Shown here one piece after another: positions 18,008 to 23,534 of a stretch of 23,534 bases of DNA. The DNA comes from Candolleomyces eurysporus (Eukaryota > Basidiomycota > Agaricomycetes > Agaricales > Psathyrellaceae): NCBI GenBank assembly GCA_027579435.1, contig JANBPK010001148.1, forward strand, positions 1 through 23,534, given 5' to 3'. Position numbers and translations under genes: made by a program. The notes below the pieces were generated by a model. It made no database searches. It was not told the origin of the DNA and saw only the letters and a program-made list of their open reading frames with translations. Numbering within the stretch: position 1 is the stretch's first letter; each line of letters begins with the position of its first letter.

Positions 18008-18507
18008 TATAGGACAAGTTTAATAACAAACTCTTGCATCCAACAATGCATCGAATAAAATAGCGAACCTTTCTTATCAAGCCAAGGCATAAAACCACAT
18101 CCCGAAATAACATCAGTTCGAGTCGTCAACTTGGTACGAGCGAGTGATGTCAACCAGTAGTCAAAGAAAGTGAAGCCGCAGGTTTGCTTGTAGGGTTGAC
18201 AGCGGACAAGTAAAGATACCAAGAAACACCTTGTCGTCCACTCGAATGGATCGATCGTCAAAGTAAAATAAGTCTGCGGAAAACTTATCACATCCCCCCT
18301 CTCAAACATACCTTCAGGCCTTTATGTGGCACTGTGACCTGGCAAATTTCCGGAAACAGCCTTCACGGGTGCGTCACTCTGAATTTCTGAAAATTGAGCT
18401 CTTTGGTCCATCATATTGACAGCCAAACAGAATCGTCTGTGAAATCAAGTAGGAGAAATGAGAAAAGTATTCGATCATCAATTTTGGGAATTAGAATAGC
18501 TCGGACC
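18008..18507. repeat. Duplicated 3' flank, copy 5
   Basis: Same block as after the other copies, closest at first to the copy-3 flank (CCAAGGCATAAAACCACATCCCGAA, TAGGGTTGACAGCGGACAAGTAAAGATACC) and then extending through TTTATGTGGCACTGTGACC and AATCAAGTAGGAG, which copy 3 lacks. No gene seen. Confidence 0.76.
18054..18059 (+). promoter_or_regulatory. Possible poly(A) signal, copy 5
   Basis: AATAAA 47 nt after the stop of copy 5, at the position shared with copies 1, 4 and 6. Confidence 0.35.
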
Positions 18508-18710
18508 TCATGCGCAGGAACGTCTTCAATGAATTACAACCCCCAATAGCTGTGTTATCCCTGGGGAATGCGATGTACCCATTAAACGCACGAATGCGAA
18601 CCTTGGAAATGCGCAGGCATGGAAATCAAGAGTGGAGGGCACATCGCCGTATCGTAGGCTCTGTAGTTGTGATTCGATCCTCTGCGGGCAATGAGCAAGT
18701 GAAGCGAGCA
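18508..18710 (-). pseudogene. Relic of partner gene, exons D and E, decayed
   Basis: Minus-strand match to the 3' end of the partner gene. The terminal TGA is at 18508-18510 and the YWGL segment of exon E is present, but the exon has in-frame stops (TAA replacing the start of exon E and a codon after YWGL). The intron before it is largely deleted and exon D is shortened. The match continues past exon D into the upstream intron (TTGTGATTCGATCCTCTGCG, GAGCAAGTGAAG), which the relics near copies 1 and 4 do not. Non-functional. Confidence 0.72.
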
Positions 18711-19457
18711 TCGCAACGAGCCCACAAACCGGAACATTGTAAAAGCCTTCTCATACCGCAGGAATGTTTCACCGATAGCACCTCCCCACATGCTCCGACT
18801 GCCGTTCTCGAACGCACCAGTTCACCTATGAGCACAAACAGCACCAGCAGCCTTGAAAGAACTCGAGGAAGAACAAGGGATTATTTTCCTCCAAGGAGCG
18901 CGTCAACTCACAAAGCTCTTCGTCATCGAGCGCCATGCAAATAGGGCAACAATGCGTCGTCAGTTTCATCGCTCCGTGTCGTACATAGACATTTTCTCCG
19001 CGCTGCTGTGTCTCACATCCCACGTCAGGGTCAGCTTCTGTCATGGCTTTCCGATTACGCTGCCTGCACCTTCGTGGTCCCCTCCCTTTCCGAGTCTAGG
19101 ATTTTGGTTACCACTTCTGCCCCTTCTTCTCTCAAAATGTAGCATTTTGCTCCTCTGGGGTTCGACTACTTACTCAAACAGAGTGTTCCAACAATGTATA
19201 TCGAGGTTGGCGTAGTGCGTCCATCTAAGGCAGGTCTTCCGCTTTTTTGTAAGGATTATTGGCGTAAGGTTACTAGCAGTTGTCAATTAATCCAAATCCA
19301 ATTTACCCTGACTCTATTTCCGCGCTCCGAGTGGTGAACGTTGCACTGCTCGAGCTCGGCTCGAGCAGTGCTTGACGGCGCAGATCACTGGTTTCAAACA
19401 CCGAACTCAAGTTGGAACCGGGTGCTTGATTTCGTCGATCCTAAATCTCTTCCACCT
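18711..19457. repeat. 5' region of NACHT copy 6 with upstream-type repeat, copy B
   Basis: 18895-19410 is the second copy of the repeat at 13285-13975. 18711-18895 has no clear assignment; ALKELEEEQG near 18845 resembles the tail of the NACHT protein (LFKELEEEAEQ) but is too short to call. The flank shares almost nothing with the 5' flanks of copies 2, 3 and 5, so copy 6 has a different promoter type. It contains a perfect 13-bp-arm palindrome at 19343-19371. A minus-strand frame at 18826-19044 is conserved with copy A. Confidence 0.62.
19343..19371. repeat. Perfect inverted repeat upstream of NACHT copy 6
   Basis: Arms GCACTGCTCGAGC and GCTCGAGCAGTGC, 13 bp each, around a 3-base centre TCG, ending 86 bp before the ATG at 19458. 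It could form a DNA or 5' UTR hairpin, or bind a dimeric regulator. The homologous place in repeat copy A (about 13890-13960) has no such palindrome. Confidence 0.9.
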
Positions 19458-21579
19458 ATGACCACCATGTCAAGTGTTTCCTACTTCAATAACGCTAGAA
19501 ACTTCGAAGCAAACAACACCACCTTCAACTTGAGTACATACGTCTCGGACGGTGATGGTAAGTGACAGGTCCCGTACTGAGGAAGGGTGGATGAACGATA
19601 TTGCTGTTGTCGTCCTGCAGCGTTGCAATACCTACACAAGCACTCAGCGACTAGTGCCATGCACGACTCGGAAGAACGATACCCACCGCCTCTGTGCCAC
19701 GAAGGTACTCGCGAGGTCGTCATATGCCGGATAGAGGGTTGGTACGGGTTCGAAGTACCACCGGAGAAGAAGATCATGTGGGTCCATGCCCCTGCAGGTT
19801 ATGGAAAGACTGCTGTTTCAGGGACGGTGTCGAAGAACATGGAGAGCCGTACAGACCTGGACTTCAACCCGATTGGAGCCACATTCTTCTTCTGGAGGAC
19901 ATCCCCCGAGCGCAACAGCCCTAAGCACTTCATCATTACCCTGGCGTATCAGTTCACCATATCCATCCCCGAGCTCGCTCCTCACATCGAAGCAGCGGTG
20001 AAGAGAAATCCCATGGTCCTCAACAAAGCGCTCGAAGCTCAGGTGATGAAGCTCATTGTCGAGCCGTTCAAATCCCTCGGCGAGCTAGACAAGATGCCGC
20101 ATCGCCTGGTTATTATCGACGGACTCGACGAGTGCATCAACTCTGACCAGGAGTCGCGCGTCGAAAAGCAATACGCGGAGGATCAAGAACGTGTTCAGGT
20201 CCGCGTGCTTGAGCTCATTCGCACTCTCCATTCCCACAACCTCCCACTATGTTTCCTCATTCTCAGCCGGCCAGAGCCATGGATCAAGCAACACATCGGA
20301 TCCAAGTCATTTCAACCCATCACCGAGATCTTAGACCTTTACCAAGTCGGAGATCATATGAAGGACGTGGAGAAATTCGTCAGGGATGAACTTACTCGGA
20401 TCGCAGAGAACTTGGAATCACAACCGGGTGACGACGAAGAGTGGCCAGGGGAAGATACCGTGAGAGACTTCTTGGGGAGAACTGGCGGGCACATGCTCTA
20501 CGCTGCCACCGTTATTCGCCACATCGAAGACCCATACGACGATCCCCGACAGCGACTGCAAGATATTCTCGACGCCGAGTTGAATTCCACTCAAACCCAC
20601 TCGACTCCTTTTTCTTCTCTTCACGAACTCTACCGCCAAATCTTACAGTCATGCCCCCAAGCAAACCGGGCTACCATGGTCAGGGTACTTGAAGAGATAC
20701 TGGCGGCTGGAGATCACTTCTACGGAAACGTCCACGCTGCTCTCAACATCCTCGATCGCCTCTCCGGGCGACCACCTGGTCGTGGAATCAAGGCCCTCCG
20801 ATCTCTCCACGCTGTGATATGCCTGTCCGGCGACGGTTCTAGAAACTCCGGCGATTCGCTCTTTTTTTTATCATTCTTCATTTGCCGAATTCTTGAAGGA
20901 TCAGTCTGAACCCTTACCAGACGTCACAATCAACGTCCAGAAGGGTCTCAGCAGGGTGCTTGCAGGTTGTTTAAAGGCAATGTCGGCGATAACCATGGAC
21001 GTTCAGGTCTGCGAGGAACATGTCAGATTTTCCCTGAAGGATTGGGCGCGTCTTTGGGGGCGATGGAAACCCATCGCAGACGCAGACCTATCATCACAGC
21101 TCCAGGCGTTGCTTGCAACTGATCTCACAGCTTGCTTCGTTCTGAGTTTTCGGGCCAATGATCTTTGTAGTTTTTCGCGATCCATCAACAATTTGTACCA
21201 TCCGACTGCAAACCTTATTGTCAGCAGCAAGCAATTTTCCGTTTGTACAACCCTCGTCGAAGACGTACTCTCGCATCTTCGATTTTCGGTGGACGCATAC
21301 TTCCGGCACTTCCTGGATCCAGAGTTTTTCACCAGTCGCTGCATGAGCTCTCGCTCTACCTCTTTTCCATATCAATTGTCCCTGTATCTGAAACAAGTAT
21401 CTGCACATCGTCCGATGCCCGCTTTTGATCATGTTGTTCAAGGATTGAGGGTTCTCCTTGAGAAGCGAGAAAAGCAGTTTCAGGAACTAGAGGAGCTTCT
21501 GATGACTTACTCAATTAGTTGGAAACATGGGCCAGGGGTCATGGACACATTCAAGCTTGTTCGTCAGGATGTTGAATAA
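19458..21579 (+). pseudogene. NACHT NTPase (NLR-like), copy 6, one-base frameshift
   Basis: Exon 1 19458-19557 (33 codons, MTTMSSVSYFNNARNFEANN), intron 19558-19620 (GTAAGT...GCAG, 63 nt, phase 1), exon 2 19621-21579. ATG 19467 is the alternative start and matches the siblings better. Walker A APAGYGKT at 90-97, followed by AVSG where others have AVAG; Walker B LVIIDGLDEC; ILSRPEPW. At 20862-20869 a run of eight Ts replaces the seven-base stretch of other copies and shifts the frame, so the protein as written stops at 20909 after about 462 aa, losing the winged-helix motif end and the whole C-terminal domain. With one T fewer the spliced length is 2058 nt, 685 aa plus stop, open to FKLVRQDVE at 21579. 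The downstream part shows no other damage, so a very recent mutation or a homopolymer miscall are both possible. Most divergent member: distinct exon 1, 5' flank and both variable windows. Confidence 0.85.
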
Positions 21580-22104
21580 CCTAGTACAATGTCATACCGA
21601 ACTTTATCATCCGGCAACTTATTTAAATAAACTAGTCAACTCTTCCTACTAAGCGCACCCTCCACAGCGGACGCCGCAGCCAACACTTATCATCACCGCA
21701 TACTAAAGGAAGTACCAGCCCGAGTGGTCAACTTAGTGCTAGCCAGTGATGTGGGAAGGTAATCCAAGGGAGTGAAGACGCAAGTTCATTTATAGGGTCG
21801 GCGAATCGATAGATAAAGATATCAAGAAACGCCTACTCGTTTATTCGAACGGATCGATCATCGGAGGTGAGGTAAGTCTGCAGAAATTTCATCACATCCC
21901 TCCTCTTGAACAGCCTTTCATATCGACACTGCGATTTCTGTAGACAGTCCTCATGGTGGGATCAAAGGCGGCAAAGGTCGAGTTCCGCATCACTATCCCT
22001 GAAATTTAAGCTCCTGTACAGAAGCGTCGGTAAATTGAGTAGGAGGAAATTGTAACAAAGAACACATTCGATCGGCAATCTCTCAAATTATAATCCCCCG
22101 GACT
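21580..22104. repeat. 3' flank between convergent NACHT copy 6 and intact partner gene
   Basis: Homologous to the flanks after copies 1, 4 and 5 (GCGGACGCCGCAGCCAACAC, CAACTTAGTGCTAGCCAGTGATG, CGATCATCGGAGGT, CTGCAGAAATTTCATC, TAAATTGAGTAGGAGG). Here it separates the stop codons of two convergent genes by 525 bp and so holds both 3' UTRs. Confidence 0.78.
21626..21631 (+). promoter_or_regulatory. Possible poly(A) signal, copy 6
   Basis: AATAAA 47 nt after the stop of copy 6, at the position shared with copies 1, 4 and 5. Confidence 0.35.
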
Positions 22105-23534
22105 TCATGCGCAGGAACCGTCTTCGATGAACCACAACCCCCAATAGCCGTATTTTCCCTGAAGGATAAAACGGTCAGCACGGCTTTGCGACGTGAAACA
22201 GGCTCGCAACGAGAACGCGACGTACCCAGTAAACGCACGAATGCGGACCTTGGAAATGGAGGCCATGGAAATCAGCGGGAGTGGAAGAACACATCCTCAT
22301 CCCGTCATCACCATATCGTAGGTTTTGTAGCTCTGATTCGATCCTCTACCAATATCAATGAGTAGGTGAAGGGAGAACTCAATGGACAGTTCACGTACTC
22401 GTTTCCCTGAACCTTGAGCGGAGCAACCCTGTCAAAGGGAATCCATCAGACGATCCCAACTGGTAGCATGTCAAGCTGGAGCAAATCAATATACCTTGTC
22501 TTTGAAGTCTTGGAAGAAGGAGCGGCAGCCACCCTCGTCCCAGTCGACGATCCACGTTCCGTGTACACCGCCCCAAAGTCCCTAGTCAAGATCACCATGA
22601 GTAAATTGGATTCGAAGGATCAGTAAACGCACGTACCCCATCATTGCACTCCATTGGAACCACCCATCGGCCGTTGATCCAAGCTTGCGTCTCGTGGCAA
22701 GCTTTCATCCTATTGTACCCCTCCGGGAGGTTCTCGAGTTGTGCCGTGTACCTACGCGTGCCATACCGCAGGCAATGCTGCTCGGGCTGCGGTTCCTGCC
22801 ACTTCAACCCCGCCTTCTTCCTTTCCTCGTCTTCTTTCTCCTTCTCTAATTCCCGCCGCTGCCTCTCGAGCTCGAGTTTCATTTGTTCTTCTTGCAGACG
22901 CTCGTGTTCGCGTTGGTCGGCCTGCCACTGAGCACGTGCCTTATCCCACTCCCCCCGTTCTTTACGCATAGCTTCAAGAATCGAAGCGTGCTGTTCAATT
23001 TCTCGAGACCATTTGGCAGTGATATCCTGCATAGCGGAGACCTGTGCAAGGTGTTTAGTGAAGTCCCTATCCCATCCGAGTCTCCTCCTCTCGATGGCAC
23101 TGGGGTTTAGGACGGACATGGCCCACACATCCTGAGCAAACCAGGCGATGAGTCCGCCCAGTATAAACACAAAGAAATACCGGCCAATGTCGGGTCTGAA
23201 TTGGGATTTGGTTTGGCCGGTCTGCGTGTTGAGGATCGGACCCGTCCTGTTAAACGGGAGCGAAGGGCCAGATTCGTCTACAATTCCTGGCGTGTATCGC
23301 GGCGGGAGGTCGCTCCTCATGCCTACAAGAGACTCAATCCAGCTCTCTGAAAGATGCAAGGATACCGACGAAGGCGGCTTACCTTGGCTGTTGGAATGAC
23401 TGTGGCCCGACGCAGTGGCAGAATAACCTGGAAACCCGCTGCTGTGTTGAGGAAGTAGCCCCTGCTGCTCTTCGCGAGCATTCGTGGGTGGCCCAGGCCT
23501 ATCGGTCGGAATACGCACAGTATATCGGATTAGA
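22105..23534 (-). CDS. Partner gene: TM, coiled-coil, tandem Cys-module protein, 5' partial
   Basis: Minus strand, front cut by the window edge. Visible exons: 23534-22637, 22581-22495, 22428-22399, 22345-22226, 22158-22105; the introns (55, 66, 53, 67 nt) are all GT...AG and phase 0. About 395 residues are visible. They comprise a Pro/Ser-rich N-terminus, one hydrophobic segment YFFVFILGGLIAWFAQDVW (about 118-137), a Lys/Glu/Arg-rich coiled coil (about 165-243), and two four-cysteine modules: C254, C279, C296, C318 and C330, C357, C375, C394. Each module runs C...L.NL..G...C..T/S...G...C...G.W....C. Protein ends EDGSCA. I recall this layout from expanded families of hypothetical proteins in Agaricomycetes but know no function. 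The cysteine spacing suggests disulfides in a non-cytosolic compartment or metal binding. A GTAAG...CAG stretch of 36 nt (23347-23382) could be an optional mini-intron. Its relics downstream of the other NACHT copies show that it was duplicated together with them. Confidence 0.85.

Noticed and set aside
20859..20873. Programmed -1 frameshift at TTTTTTA in copy 6
   Set aside because: A -1 shift does not reach the frame of the C-terminal part; only skipping one base or losing one T does.

Overview
The window looks like nuclear DNA of an Agaricomycete (mushroom-forming basidiomycete). The evidence is single-domain architectures typical of that group, GT-AG introns of about 53-67 nt, and a Tc1 DD34E transposon. 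No bacterial operons, tRNAs, rRNAs or CRISPR arrays are visible. Everything here was read by eye; family names come from motif recognition, not from searches.

The window is a tandem array. Six copies of one plus-strand NACHT-type P-loop NTPase gene (fungal NLR-like, STAND class) lie at 1-1455 (5' cut by the window edge), 4115-6204, 7976-10068, 10490-12612, 15886-18007 and 19458-21579. Each complete copy has a tiny first exon of 24-33 codons, one phase-1 intron of 59-63 nt, and one long second exon. It encodes about 676-686 aa: short N-terminal segment, NACHT domain, winged-helix/helical region, and a C-terminal domain of about 220 aa with no recognisable repeats. Copy 4 carries one inserted N that shifts the frame, and copy 6 carries one extra T in a T8 run. 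Removing one base from each restores a full-length gene. Two broken NACHT relics lie at 2189-2705 and 7190-7490.

Each NACHT gene is followed by a repeated 3' flank of about 500 bp and then, on the minus strand, by the 3' end of a second gene. Only the last copy of this partner (22105-23534, minus, 5' cut by the window edge) reads as a working gene once five visible exons are spliced. It encodes a Pro/Ser-rich N-terminus, one transmembrane segment, a charged coiled coil and two tandem four-cysteine modules. Decayed partner remnants lie at 1977-2188, 6377-6990, 13103-13292 and 18508-18710. The ancestral duplicated unit was therefore probably a convergent pair, NACHT gene (+) facing membrane/coiled-coil/Cys-module gene (-). 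Between units the partner and the next NACHT gene are divergent.

A Tc1/mariner element (14016-15338, 29-bp terminal inverted repeats, TA target duplication) has inserted between units 4 and 5. The rest is duplicated 5' and 3' flanking DNA in several states of decay. The NACHT cores are nearly identical while two windows in the C-terminal domain differ strongly between copies. This is the pattern expected of a birth-and-death recognition gene family, but a role in non-self recognition or defence is inference.
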